A stretch of 64,000 bases of DNA from Marinobacter persicus. GTDB lineage: Bacteria; Pseudomonadota; Gammaproteobacteria; Pseudomonadales; Oleiphilaceae. The notes under the pieces are model-generated. The model did not search any database. It saw only the letters and a program-made list of their open reading frames with translations, and was not told the origin of the DNA. The stretch is taken from positions 1 through 64,000 of the forward strand of contig NZ_PTIV01000020.1 in NCBI RefSeq assembly GCF_002934325.1, in the 5' to 3' direction. Both the position numbers and the translations under genes were made by a program. This document shows, in pieces, positions 18,501 to 26,405 of the stretch. Position 1 is the first letter of the stretch. Every line of letters begins with the position of its first letter.

Positions 18501-19555
18501 TTGTGCTCACTATCGAACTGTTCCAGGAAATCACTCAGCACACCGAAAAGCTCGGCGAAGTAATCCGGGAACCGCAACAACTCGCTGTCAGTATCGGGAC
18601 CCTCTTCCAGAACACGTCGATCCACCCGCTTACGCAAGGCGCTGACAAGCGAGGGGAAACCTTGCTGGAAGGCACGAGTGACGCCCTGGCGGCGAAGCTC
18701 TTCAAGAGAAAACGTCAACCCCCAGGGGCGTTGACGCTCTGCGGCGTCCATGGTATCAAACGTACGGGAAAATCCGGGCAGGAGGTCGGATTTACTGAAA
18801 AACAGATAGACTGGCGGATTGATACCCAGGCATCGGCGGTATTCATCAACCCGGGCCACAAGCTGCTCTGCCTGGGCGTGCATCTCCTGACGGGACTGTT
18901 CAAGCAGCTCGGGCAGGCTTACCACCAGAACCAGACCGTTAATGGCAGGTTTTCTGCGCTGTTTACGCAGAGTTTTCAGAAAATTGGAAAACTCACTGGC
19001 GGGGCGATCTTCAACGAGGTATCGCCCCGCCGTATCAATCATCACCGCTTCTCGACTGAAATACCAGTCACAGTGCTGAGTGCCACTCACACCTGAAAGA
19101 TTGCTGCCCCCGGCCATGGTCGCCGACAGCGAGGAACGGGTTAGCAACGAGGTTTTACCCGAAGCCGCCATGCCAATAACCAAATACCAGGGAAGCTCAT
19201 AAAGGGAAGCTTTACCACCGTCCACTGAGCGGGCAGCCCGCTGCATGGCCATGGCATGCTTCAGTCGCTCACTGAGGATCTGGAAGTCGCCTTGCTCATT
19301 GTCCGCAGCTTCCCGGTGTACTTCGAGCTCAACCAGGTTCTCAATGTTCCGCTCGGCACGGATACGATTGTACTGCCGTAAAACAACCACCAGAAGCCAA
19401 AGCGCGGTGACCAGCGCCATGGCAATAAAAATCAACTCGCGCTCCTGGGTAACCAACGGCAAGAGCAGCACGCACAATGACAGACCAACCAGCCAGAGTA
19501 CGATGGAGAGTGGCCAGAAACCTTTCAGCGAACGGAGGAATCGAAGAAAACGCAT
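15557..19555 (-). CDS. tssM: T6SS membrane complex protein TssM (IcmF)
   Basis: A 1,332-residue full-length TssM, the inner-membrane channel subunit that joins TssL in the cytoplasm and TssJ in the periplasm. Two N-terminal transmembrane helices (about residues 13-34 and 41-60) precede a GTPase-like domain with Walker A GMAASGKT (128-135), MIDTAGRYLV and FFSKSDLLPGF. A third helix (TFMIAALGALGIAAITAQGW) starts the periplasmic part, which holds the IcmF-related and C-terminal regions (RLHYRNNTQSWERLVWPG is typical of the TssM end). It is longer than the usual 1,100-1,250 residues because of a low-complexity, serine/arginine/glycine-rich insert near residues 560-700. It sits 14 bases downstream of tssL. 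Confidence 0.96.
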   Translation of the reverse strand: MRFLRFLRSLKGFWPLSIVLWLVGLSLCVLLLPLVTQERELIFIAMALVTALWLLVVVLRQYNRIRAERNIENLVELEVHREAADNEQGDFQILSERLKHAMAMQRAARSVDGGKASLYELPWYLVIGMAASGKTSLLTRSSLSATMAGGSNLSGVSGTQHCDWYFSREAVMIDTAGRYLVEDRPASEFSNFLKTLRKQRRKPAINGLVLVVSLPELLEQSRQEMHAQAEQLVARVDEYRRCLGINPPVYLFFSKSDLLPGFSRTFDTMDAAERQRPWGLTFSLEELRRQGVTRAFQQGFPSLVSALRKRVDRRVLEEGPDTDSELLRFPDYFAELFGVLSDFLEQFDSEHNASRAPVLRGMYFTSALQTGESLPALLDEQTRGDFALAPNQTSALEAKSGEKSYFITDAFRKVIFPDRNLSLYYSQQGGQRSLPTFMIAALGALGIAAITAQGWSAYNNKQWIDAIQQRVDLLAGENNADQLSQPNRRLLLDTLEQQLASIEEYRENGVPLELSLWLYQGETLHDPLKRAWASLFREDVLRPVSLRLVEQLRSLDSLGAPDQQAANRAHQTASAASRKPKPAVNGAPQAVGNQTRDIGDETLARVQERSTRRPTFGSVPTSASELGSRARGEVSSRTTDNIRDAWYSVRSGAESSLEEGLRNRTRSMGSSIGEGGADGEAQKLSGELGPSLSEEMLTRLSPEDVGQLIESYSSLQLYLILTEPGAHQNQSNFVASALPRLWADYAEQQDQNTSRETIMANAALYVHYLQQGLAPALERDSVLVANSRDRLNNFLIDSTLVDREYLRYQLEVEKRFKPLTLSRMVPGLKGRLLYSSRAVPAFYTRKVWDEYLRQAIIDTVSGDLHQESDWVLDDKNVDDAVRSKARFVSQLMARYKRDYAIAWERFLDNTYISSFDTLDQASPTLAHLSDLQNSPLRQILETVDANTDWDNPKSADNAAGNGKEGSENSFWGRVMSVFDGNEGVTSNVNIASLPKINDGLLTRHFRPVARMLVADDTTGSDDSVLNQYLLNLRQLKVRVDNVRSAQDVGSSSKALIVSTLAGEPNEINTLRNFIASRIYTSDSPLAQALEPLFSVPVENTRNALNAPARDQLNAAWEKKIVRPWDRMIAGRYPMNDSVNEASVRDVEFFIDPDSGVMSRFRKDEIGELAGPGGDQTTPMVDPRMLSSIDHATSLGRVIDSLSDLKNGFELQLNPTSGLTDIILTIDGQRLHYRNNTQSWERLVWPGNGEVFGARMDIINSEGQRHTVFDYPNRWGFLRMIESASVKSIDNARQRLSWHTYMGVVSFDVRNFGGVKVSDLEGIKTLSLPEMGE

Positions 19556-19569
19556 ATCGAGCTCTTCCG

Positions 19570-20289
19570 TTATCGGTTGTTGTTGAACAGACGCTGGATC
19601 TGTTCAATCAATGAATCGGTTTCACTGCCAAGCCACCAGCGAAGTCCTCCATAGACCACCAGGCAGACCACCACAATGATCAGAAGGTACACCCACAGTG
19701 GGATCTCATAGCGCAACAGCTGACCAACCTGGTCCGGCAATTGCCAGCTGTCATGGCTGCTTTGCTCCCGCTTGCGACAACGGGCAATATCCTGCCCAAG
19801 GGTATTGGCGATGTAGCGAAGCTGGTCTCGGCTTTCAAAGCTGTATTTACCTTCAAAGCCAAGCGCCAGGCAAAGGTGGTACACCTCCAGCACATCCACG
19901 TTGGCCCGCAGATCCTTGCGGAGCTCATCCAGGTGGTCGTAAAACCCCTCGCCAGCCAGATGCACACCAAAGTACCGGTACTGGAATGGGTCCAGCTCCA
20001 CATGATCCCGGATGTTACCGGCTCCGCCCTTGAGCACACTTTCATCCAGGAATGCGCAAAGAGCATATTGGGCGTCTTTTACCGCCTCAGCGCTGTAATT
20101 TTCCGCCCGGGCTTTCTCTTCAAATTCGCGCAACCACTGGTCCACACGCTCGAGAAAGTTATCCACGCTCTCCGCCTGCTGGCCATTGCGAACCATCAGC
20201 ACCATGGCGATAAAATCGCGGGATAGCGTTTTAAGAGTTCGCGGTTCAGCGACCTCATGGGAGTGAGAGAGGGCTTGCGCTTCGGTCAT
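19570..20289 (-). CDS. tssL: T6SS membrane complex protein TssL (DotU), short form
   Basis: A 239-residue TssL/DotU, an inner-membrane protein with a cytoplasmic helical-hook domain. Conserved signatures are AQYALCAFLDESVLK, YRYFGVHLAGEGFYDHLDEL and LEVYHLCLALGFEGKY. A single C-terminal transmembrane helix (LWVYLLIIVVVCLVVYGGL, about residues 200-220) is followed by only some 20 residues. The extended form of the family has an OmpA peptidoglycan-binding domain here; this copy does not, which matters because an OmpA domain is found on the second TssM-like protein of the same operon. The start overlaps the tssK stop by four bases. Confidence 0.95.
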   Translation of the reverse strand: MTEAQALSHSHEVAEPRTLKTLSRDFIAMVLMVRNGQQAESVDNFLERVDQWLREFEEKARAENYSAEAVKDAQYALCAFLDESVLKGGAGNIRDHVELDPFQYRYFGVHLAGEGFYDHLDELRKDLRANVDVLEVYHLCLALGFEGKYSFESRDQLRYIANTLGQDIARCRKREQSSHDSWQLPDQVGQLLRYEIPLWVYLLIIVVVCLVVYGGLRWWLGSETDSLIEQIQRLFNNNR

Positions 20290-21632
20290 TTCATCACCGC
20301 CATCAGTTCTATGGTGAGGTTCTTGAATCCACTGGGGACGTAAAAGGCGATTGCCTGGGACTCCATCATCCGCTCGTAAACAGCACCCTGGGGCTCAAGC
20401 GCGAAGTAATGGTTATCCAGGCGCACTGGAATGGAGCTCGGCAGCCGGGCCGTGTGCGTCAGGGTGGCGCCAGGCATGGCGGTGTTGACCACCACTTCGA
20501 TTTCCTCTGGAGGACCCACTTTGAATGCACGTGGAACCAGCTCCAGAATCTGGGCACCGGGCATGTCTGCATGGACGCTGATATAAAATTCGGCGTTTTT
20601 GAGACGTGCATCGTTAAGCCGACCAACGTAATAAGAAGATCGAGTCTGCTCCAGGGGGATCGGGATGTACTGGTTGGGCACCACCACTTCCAGCAACTCG
20701 CGGACTATTCTCTCAAGCTCCAACAGCACTTGGGCGGCGTCACGATGATTATATTCGGGTATGTCCGCCAGCTTGTGCGACATGGAAAACGTCATCAGGC
20801 TGGCGGCCAGTTCCGCCAGGAAGCGGTAGAGCGCCTCCGGATGCAGACCTGGATGCGCAAGGAGATGCGCCAGTTGTGGATAGGCACGATTGATGGTGTA
20901 GAGCAGCCAGAACAGTGTCACATCACTTGAGCCAAACTCAGCCACCTGGTCAGCACGTTCCCGGCGGCGACCGGAGAGGGCCTCACTTCTCGCCTGCAAC
21001 ATGCCAATGAGACGGTTACCAATATCAAAGGGCAAAGCAACCGCATCCAGGTGCAGGGTAGGCGGCATAAAACCCTCGGTATCAAGGCTAAAGCCACCAG
21101 CTGCGTTGCGTTTTAGCAGCGCAATCGGGCAATAGGTGAAGCCATCAAGAGTATCGCCTTCCATCAACAGGGTGGCGTTAAGCTCAAGCGTCCCCAGCTC
21201 GTTTTCAAGTGCCCCTTCATTGAGGTCCGGCAGGGTTTCAAAACTCTGCAGATAACGGCGCCCACCATGACGCGGGGTATCCTGGTAGATATAACTTGAC
21301 GACCAGGGCTCGAGATTTTTCAGGGCCACATGCACCCTGACCTCACCGTTCCGTGACAGCTCGTTCAAGTCACGCCCCGGAGGCAATGGGTCATGCGCCG
21401 GGGCGTCAATCAGAGTACCGTCCGGGAACAGCACTTTGAGCCGGGTGAGTCGTAAGGTGCCCTGCTCCAAGGCTCCCTCATCAAATTTCAGCGCCTGGAC
21501 TCCCCAGTTAAACGGCGAGTGACTGTGGCAGACCTCGGCCAGCTGGCGCTGATGAAATTCGTCCTGGTACTGGAAATGCTGTGGCAGGAGGAACATGCCC
21601 TCCGACCACATAATGCGGTTACGTTTACCCAC
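20286..21632 (-). CDS. tssK: T6SS baseplate protein TssK
   Basis: A TssK of about 448 residues, the trimeric connector joining the baseplate to the TssL/TssM membrane complex. The N-terminal WSEGMFLLPQHFQYQDEFHQ is the family signature, followed by VQALKFDEGALEQGTLRL. The C-terminal domain (FYVPSGFKNLTIELMAVMK) is the membrane-complex binding end. The start is uncertain. A GTG at 21632 gives seven residues before IMWSEGMF, as in homologues, though AAGGA lies very close to it. ATG 21611 is the alternative. It is followed with a 4-base overlap by tssL. Confidence 0.94.
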   Translation of the reverse strand: MGKRNRIMWSEGMFLLPQHFQYQDEFHQRQLAEVCHSHSPFNWGVQALKFDEGALEQGTLRLTRLKVLFPDGTLIDAPAHDPLPPGRDLNELSRNGEVRVHVALKNLEPWSSSYIYQDTPRHGGRRYLQSFETLPDLNEGALENELGTLELNATLLMEGDTLDGFTYCPIALLKRNAAGGFSLDTEGFMPPTLHLDAVALPFDIGNRLIGMLQARSEALSGRRRERADQVAEFGSSDVTLFWLLYTINRAYPQLAHLLAHPGLHPEALYRFLAELAASLMTFSMSHKLADIPEYNHRDAAQVLLELERIVRELLEVVVPNQYIPIPLEQTRSSYYVGRLNDARLKNAEFYISVHADMPGAQILELVPRAFKVGPPEEIEVVVNTAMPGATLTHTARLPSSIPVRLDNHYFALEPQGAVYERMMESQAIAFYVPSGFKNLTIELMAVMK

Positions 21633-21718
21633 GTCCTTGTTCGAACCTCTACATCCCTGTTTCAAATTCAAAGCCACCAAAATCAATTTCAGTGGCGCGT
21701 TCCGTCGCTATGCGTTGT

Positions 21719-22267
21719 CTATTCAACCGCTAGAAAGGTCTGCCCGCGCATGACCTCCATCTGGTCTTCCACCAGGTGGATATAGACGCCTTCCGAGGCA
21801 CCCAGCAAACCGTCATTGCGAAGCTCGTCTGCATCGAATACTGCCTGCCAGTTGTTGTTGATGGTGTTGCGGAAAAACGCGGCTACACCAACGAACTGGG
21901 CCGCCGGGTCAAGGGCCGCAATATCGATCTTGAACTGGCCGGGCAACATAGTGACTTCGCGCTGCGACAACAGTCCCTTGCCCAGGACGCGATCGGCGTC
22001 ATTCCAGAGTTGACGCGGAGAAGCCGTGGCAAAAGGCCCACGTTCAGACAATTGATATATGCGGAGAACAACCGAGAGGGGTTTACCGTCGAAACCCGGA
22101 TTGAGGGATTCTTCGGTATGAATGACGACACGCACTCTTTCTTCATTACCAACCAGTTCTCCCGCCCAAGTATCCTCAAAGCGGTTTCCTACACGATCAG
22201 CAACGCCACATCCCAGTAGTGCGAGCGCAAGGGAGCAGACTCCCAAACTGCGGAGAAACACCTTCAT
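21719..22267 (-). CDS. tssJ: T6SS outer-membrane lipoprotein TssJ
   Basis: A 182-residue lipoprotein and first gene of the leftward tss operon. The signal peptide ends in the lipobox LLGC with the acylated cysteine at residue 20, which places it in the outer membrane facing the periplasm, where it holds TssM. The mature domain shows the transthyretin-like TssJ pattern: LSVVLRIYQLSERGPFATAS, then VTMLPGQFKIDIAAL and FVGVAAFFRN. Length and architecture are normal for the family. Divergent transcription starts in the gap to its right. Confidence 0.94.
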   Translation of the reverse strand: MKVFLRSLGVCSLALALLGCGVADRVGNRFEDTWAGELVGNEERVRVVIHTEESLNPGFDGKPLSVVLRIYQLSERGPFATASPRQLWNDADRVLGKGLLSQREVTMLPGQFKIDIAALDPAAQFVGVAAFFRNTINNNWQAVFDADELRNDGLLGASEGVYIHLVEDQMEVMRGQTFLAVE

Positions 22268-22458
22268 TGCGATTCTATTCCCTTGAATCGTCGATCCGTC
22301 GGTCCATCTTTACTGGCGGGCTATTCCAGTATTCATCGCCCTTGCCAGAAAACCCGAATCAGGTTTATTGAATGTTCACCTTGAACATGTCTCGAACGTT
22401 ACAATAAGATAACCTCCTGAGCAAGGACTAGGAAGTCCACACAACGCAGACTCCAAGG
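22268..22458. promoter_or_regulatory. Divergent T6SS control region with candidate rightward promoter
   Basis: These 191 bases separate the leftward membrane-complex operon (tssJ first) from the rightward sheath/baseplate operon, so both promoters should lie here. A rightward candidate is TTGAAC at 22381-22386 and TAAGAT at 22405-22410 with an 18-base spacer, about 50 bases before the lipoprotein start. No convincing leftward promoter and no sigma-54 motif were found by eye. Confidence 0.45.
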
Positions 22459-22932
22459 ATGGCTTCAAGCATGAAAGCGATTAGTCGCACTTCACTGATT
22501 GCTGCCGGGCTACTGTTACTGACAGCCTGTGCCAGTGATCCCCGCCCTCAACATGATTTTATCCGGGTCATGGAGAGATTTGGCGGCACCCTCCCCTGCA
22601 GTGACTGCCAGGGCATCCACACAGACCTGATCCTCAAACGCAACGCCAGTACCGGGGCTCCTGCCGGTTTTTATCTTCATGAGGTTCGAATTGACGCGCC
22701 TGGTGGCGAGCGGGTCAACTCCGTGTGGGGCCAGTGGTCTCAGTACGACCGTGACGGCAACTTACAATCTGAACTCTACGTCCTCCAACCTGAAGTCGGA
22801 AAGCTACGGCGCTATCAAGCCAGTGCGGATGGCAAGCTACAACCGCTGGATGACCGAGGCAACCCGATCAATAGCGCCGAAGGCACTCCAGTCGTGCTCA
22901 AGCGCCTTGCGTCAGAAGTGGCAACACTCTGA
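22459..22932 (+). CDS. NlpE-like lipoprotein, T6SS-associated
   Basis: A 157-residue lipoprotein with a signal peptide ending in lipobox LTAC. The mature N-terminus contains GTLPCSDCQGIHTDLILKRN, the CxxC-bearing motif of the NlpE (copper homeostasis/adhesion lipoprotein) N-terminal domain, followed by the beta-rich WGQWSQYDRDGNLQSELYVL region. NlpE in Escherichia coli senses envelope problems and activates Cpx signalling; this copy has only the N-terminal half. It is the first gene of the rightward T6SS operon. A second ATG at 22471 is a possible start and preserves the lipobox. A role in sensing the envelope or in tuning T6SS firing is speculation. Confidence 0.75.
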   Translation: MASSMKAISRTSLIAAGLLLLTACASDPRPQHDFIRVMERFGGTLPCSDCQGIHTDLILKRNASTGAPAGFYLHEVRIDAPGGERVNSVWGQWSQYDRDGNLQSELYVLQPEVGKLRRYQASADGKLQPLDDRGNPINSAEGTPVVLKRLASEVATL

Positions 22933-22985
22933 AGCCTCTCGAGAGGCTCAAACGCAAGCACCCGACGCCCCAACAGGAATCGACC

Positions 22986-23741
22986 ATGACGCAGAGTTTT
23001 AACGTTGACGATTTTATTCGATCACGTAAGCAGACACGCCGGATTTCAGACCTGCTGAAAACCCAGGCAGCGGATTACCTGGCTACGCTGTCTCCCCTGG
23101 TTCGACCTCAGCCCTTGTTTGGGGAATACCTGCAGGGTGCGCCGCGAGGCAGTGGGCGGGAAACACAGCACCATTTCAAAGAGTTTCGGACGCTGTTTGA
23201 CAAACACGCCGGGCAGCGTCCATTCAATCTGATCAACGAGCTTGAAGTGCCGCTTCATATCATCAGCTCAACCCCGGAACTGTTTCCACTGGAATACGAT
23301 CACGTCCTGGAAAACGGTACGACCGTCCGCGTGACCAGCCCGACGCGTTGGGTCGTGGGCTACAGCTCCTTCGACCTCACGCTTTTCAGGCAAGTGGTCA
23401 ATGACCCCAACCGTAGCGGATCGGAGCTGCATCGTTTCGTGCTTCACTACCTGATGCTGTTTCACTGTTTCAGCCGGGCCGGCGGTCTGGGACGGCTGTG
23501 CCGCGGGCTTCGGTTTCCAATTGGGTTTCAGTGTCTGGATGATTTCGGGCAACTGCCCTTCTGCGTCATCAGCTCGCCCGTCACCTCATCCCTGCCTGAC
23601 GATGAAGTGATACGTAACAGCACGGAGATTTCCGGCAGTCACAACTTTGAGGAGCTGATCTCCGGAGAAGCCATACAAGCCATGCAGGATGACTTGCGTG
23701 AGCAACTGACCATGACATTGCAGGAAGCAGCACAGAACTGA
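22986..23741 (+). CDS. Uncharacterised T6SS operon protein
   Basis: I do not recognise this 251-residue protein. It has no signal peptide or clear transmembrane helix and should be cytoplasmic. Features are a basic N-terminus (SRKQTRRISDLLKTQAADYL), a central part containing HHFKEFRTLFDKHAGQRPFN and VTSPTRWVVGYSSFDLTLF, a hydrophobic helix-like stretch LHRFVLHYLMLFHCFSRAGG and an acidic amphipathic C-terminus. It lies between the NlpE-like gene and tssB, co-oriented with both, so it is probably co-transcribed. TagJ/ImpE is an accessory often found near the sheath genes, but I see no TPR pattern that would support that identity. Confidence 0.6.
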   Translation: MTQSFNVDDFIRSRKQTRRISDLLKTQAADYLATLSPLVRPQPLFGEYLQGAPRGSGRETQHHFKEFRTLFDKHAGQRPFNLINELEVPLHIISSTPELFPLEYDHVLENGTTVRVTSPTRWVVGYSSFDLTLFRQVVNDPNRSGSELHRFVLHYLMLFHCFSRAGGLGRLCRGLRFPIGFQCLDDFGQLPFCVISSPVTSSLPDDEVIRNSTEISGSHNFEELISGEAIQAMQDDLREQLTMTLQEAAQN

Positions 23742-23794
23742 TTGCCATCAGTTCGTGAAAACCATACCCAGCCATAACGACAAAGGACGACATC

Positions 23795-24328
23795 ATGGCC
23801 GCTAGTGAAAGTACCCAGCATAAACTCTCCCGTATCCGGGCACCCCGCGTACACCTCACCTACGATGTGGAGATCGGTGACAGCATCGAAAAGAAGGAAC
23901 TGCCATTCGTTGTTGGCGTCATGGGTGATTATGCCGGCAACCCGCTGGAACCCCTGCCCCGCCTTAAAGACCGTAAATTTGTGAACATTGACCGGGACAA
24001 CTTCGACAGCGTACTGAAAGGCGTCAAACCCCGGTTGAGCTATCGAGTGGACAACACCCTGGCCAATGATGGCTCCCAACTGCCCGTGGAGCTCAACTTC
24101 AAGTCCATGGAAGATTTTGAGCCACAGGAAGTTGTGCGCCAGGTGGAGCCGCTGCGCAAACTTCTGGACGTGCGCAACAAACTCGCCGATCTCCGCAACA
24201 AAATGGGCGGCAATGACAAGTTTGAAGAATTGTTGATGGACGTATTGCAGAACACCGAAAAGCTCAAAACGCTGGGTGAAGAACTCGGTCGTGAAGCTGC
24301 AGCCGCCCCCCAAAACGACAAGGAATAA
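23795..24328 (+). CDS. tssB: T6SS contractile sheath small subunit TssB (VipA)
   Basis: A 177-residue TssB, which pairs with TssC to build the contractile sheath in the cytoplasm. The RAPRVHLTYDVEIGD start and LPFVVGVMGDYAGNPLEPLP are the strongest signatures, followed by RKFVNIDRDNFDSVLKGVKP and FKSMEDFEPQEVVRQVEPL. The C-terminal helix packs on TssC in known structures. ATG 23795 has AAGGA seven bases upstream. tssC follows after 12 bases. Confidence 0.97.
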   Translation: MAASESTQHKLSRIRAPRVHLTYDVEIGDSIEKKELPFVVGVMGDYAGNPLEPLPRLKDRKFVNIDRDNFDSVLKGVKPRLSYRVDNTLANDGSQLPVELNFKSMEDFEPQEVVRQVEPLRKLLDVRNKLADLRNKMGGNDKFEELLMDVLQNTEKLKTLGEELGREAAAAPQNDKE

Positions 24329-24340
24329 AAGGAGTTATCC

Positions 24341-25840
24341 ATGACCACAAGCCAAACAGCCGCTCAGGCCCCAGATGAAGCCCGGGAGATTTTCGCACCG
24401 GAAACGTCACTGCTCGACAGCATCATTTCCGAGAGCCGGGTAGCACGATCGGAAACCGAACGTACCCGCACCCGTGATCTTATTGATGAGCTGGTCAATC
24501 AGGTACTGGAAGGTGAAGTAACCCCCAGCAAAGACCTGATCGCGGTACTCGATTCACGCATCGCCGAAATCGACTCACTGCTCTCAGACCAATTGAACGA
24601 GGTCATGCACGCCAGTGAGTTTCAGCAACTGGAAGCGTCGTGGCGCGGCCTGAAGTACCTGACCGACCAGACCGAAACCAGTCCCAACATGAAAATCCAC
24701 ATGTTGAACGCCTCCAAGAAGGATCTGGTTAAAGACCTCAAGTCCGCTTCTGAGTTTGACCAGAGCGCGCTCTTCAAGAAAGTGTACGAAGAGGAATACG
24801 GCACCTTTGGTGGCGCACCGTATGGCATGATGATCGGTGATTACGAGTTCGGCCGTCACCCTCAGGACATGTACCTGCTGGAACAGATTTCCCACGTCGC
24901 GGCAGCGGCCCATGCCCCGTTTATTTCTTCAGCATCTTCGGAGCTGTTTGGTTGGGATTCATTCACCGACATGGCCGGCCCCAGGGACCTTTCCAAGATT
25001 TTCGACACGGTGGAATACGCCAAGTGGAAGTCCTTCCGGAACTCGGAGGACGCTCGCTATGTCGGGCTGACCCTGCCCCACGTTCTGGGCCGCCTGCCCT
25101 ATGGCGAAGACACCGCACCGGTCGAAGAATTCAACTTTACCGAAAACGTCGATGGCCGTGACCACAACAAATACCTTTGGATGAACGCTGCCTACGCCAT
25201 GGGCTCACGGATAACCGATGCGTTCGCCAAGTATGGCTGGTGCGTGGCGATTCGGGGTGTTGAAGGGGGTGGTTTGGTTGAGGGCCTGCCAACCCACACG
25301 TTCCAGACCGATGATGGTGAAGTGGCGCTGAAGTGTCCGACAGAAATCTCAATCACTGACCGCCGTGAGAAAGAGCTGTCCGATCTCGGCTTTATTCCTC
25401 TGGTGCACTGCAAAGGGACAGACTACGCGGCCTTCTTCGGTACACAGTCCAGCCAGTTGCCGAAGCAGTACAACACCGACGTAGCAAACGCCAATGCCCG
25501 CCTGTCGTCTCAGCTTCAGTATATTTTCGCCACCTCCCGTATCGCGCATTTCATGAAAGCCATCATGCGTGACAAGGTTGGTAGCTTCGCCTCCCGCCAG
25601 AACGTTGAGGACTTCCTGAACGAATGGCTCTCCCAGTATGTGCTGCTCGACGACAACGCCGGCCAGGAGGCCAAGGCGCAGTACCCGCTGCGTGAGGCCC
25701 GGGTGGAGGTTGCCGAAGTGCCGGGAAAGCCAGGCTCCTACAAGGCGGTTACTTTCCTGCGCCCGCATTACCAGCTGGATGAGCTGACAGCGTCCCTTCG
25801 ACTGGTATCCGAACTCCCGCAATCAACCCGGGGCTCTTAA
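24341..25840 (+). CDS. tssC: T6SS contractile sheath large subunit TssC (VipB)
   Basis: A 499-residue TssC, the main sheath protein. Diagnostic stretches are FQQLEASWRGLKYLTDQTET, GDYEFGRHPQDMYLLEQISH with VAAAAHAPFI, and KYLWMNAAYAMGSRI. The C-terminal YPLREARVEVAEVPGKPGSY and the FLRPHYQLDELTASLRLVSE end complete the fold. A strong AAAAGGAG site precedes the start. It is followed by an 82-base spacer that holds two strong hairpins before tssE. Confidence 0.98.
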   Translation: MTTSQTAAQAPDEAREIFAPETSLLDSIISESRVARSETERTRTRDLIDELVNQVLEGEVTPSKDLIAVLDSRIAEIDSLLSDQLNEVMHASEFQQLEASWRGLKYLTDQTETSPNMKIHMLNASKKDLVKDLKSASEFDQSALFKKVYEEEYGTFGGAPYGMMIGDYEFGRHPQDMYLLEQISHVAAAAHAPFISSASSELFGWDSFTDMAGPRDLSKIFDTVEYAKWKSFRNSEDARYVGLTLPHVLGRLPYGEDTAPVEEFNFTENVDGRDHNKYLWMNAAYAMGSRITDAFAKYGWCVAIRGVEGGGLVEGLPTHTFQTDDGEVALKCPTEISITDRREKELSDLGFIPLVHCKGTDYAAFFGTQSSQLPKQYNTDVANANARLSSQLQYIFATSRIAHFMKAIMRDKVGSFASRQNVEDFLNEWLSQYVLLDDNAGQEAKAQYPLREARVEVAEVPGKPGSYKAVTFLRPHYQLDELTASLRLVSELPQSTRGS

Positions 25841-25889
25841 GAAACCCACAGGTTTCTTATGCCACCACGACATCGGAGGTCGTGGTGGC
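25838..25889 (+). other. Tandem perfect hairpins between tssC and tssE
   Basis: Two adjacent inverted repeats fill the spacer, the first overlapping the last bases of tssC. The first is a 9-bp perfect stem (25838-25846 with 25851-25859) around a CACA loop. The second is an 11-bp GC-rich perfect stem, GCCACCACGAC with GTCGTGGTGGC (25861-25871 with 25879-25889), around a 7-base loop. Neither is followed by a run of T. They most likely block exonucleases or form a processing or attenuation point, keeping sheath mRNA more abundant than baseplate mRNA. Confidence 0.65.
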
Positions 25890-25922
25890 TGAGCAATCCG
25901 GACTGGCAAGGAGAGCCACGCC

Positions 25923-26405
25923 ATGAGCGACGCAATGCAGATGGTCCCAACGCTGCTTGACCGACTGCTTGATGACAACCCCAGCCAGATGACCGAGGCC
26001 CTGCCCGGCCACCTGTGTTCAACCACCCATTACAAGGCATCGGTGGTGCGGGACCTGGAGCTGCTGGTCAACACCCGCCGGGAACTGGTGGGCAGTGAGC
26101 TCGATGCCTGGCCGTCGCTGCAGGGCACACTGCTTGCTTTCGGCCTGCCGGATTTTCTGAGTCGAGGCGTGCGCAGCACCGAAGACCGCCAGGTGATCCA
26201 AAGACAGCTGGAGCGGACCATTGAGCACGGGGACAAGCGTTTTAGCAGCGTGCGGGTGCACCTGCTGAACCCGGATACCCACGACCGAATCCTTCAGTTT
26301 CGCATTGAAGCCATGCTCACGCTCAGCGAAGCGCAACAGCATGTGGCTTTTGACGCCGTTCTGCAGGTCAACACCCGACAATACAAGGTTCAAAATCTAG
26401 TCTAA
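25923..26405 (+). CDS. tssE: T6SS baseplate wedge protein TssE
   Basis: A 160-residue gp25-like TssE, part of the baseplate wedge, that nucleates the sheath. The conserved LERTIEHGDKRFSSVRVHLL segment matches the EPR-core region; the usual E-P-R is less sharp here, being the IEHGDKRFSSVRV stretch. VRDLELLVNTRREL and LLAFGLPDFLSRG are also typical. ATG 25923 follows AAGGAG. Its stop overlaps the tssF start by one base (TAATG). Confidence 0.94.
   Translation: MSDAMQMVPTLLDRLLDDNPSQMTEALPGHLCSTTHYKASVVRDLELLVNTRRELVGSELDAWPSLQGTLLAFGLPDFLSRGVRSTEDRQVIQRQLERTIEHGDKRFSSVRVHLLNPDTHDRILQFRIEAMLTLSEAQQHVAFDAVLQVNTRQYKVQNLV

Noticed and set aside
20409-20930. 173-codon plus-strand ORF within tssK
   Set aside because: Antisense shadow of tssK without any recognisable domain.
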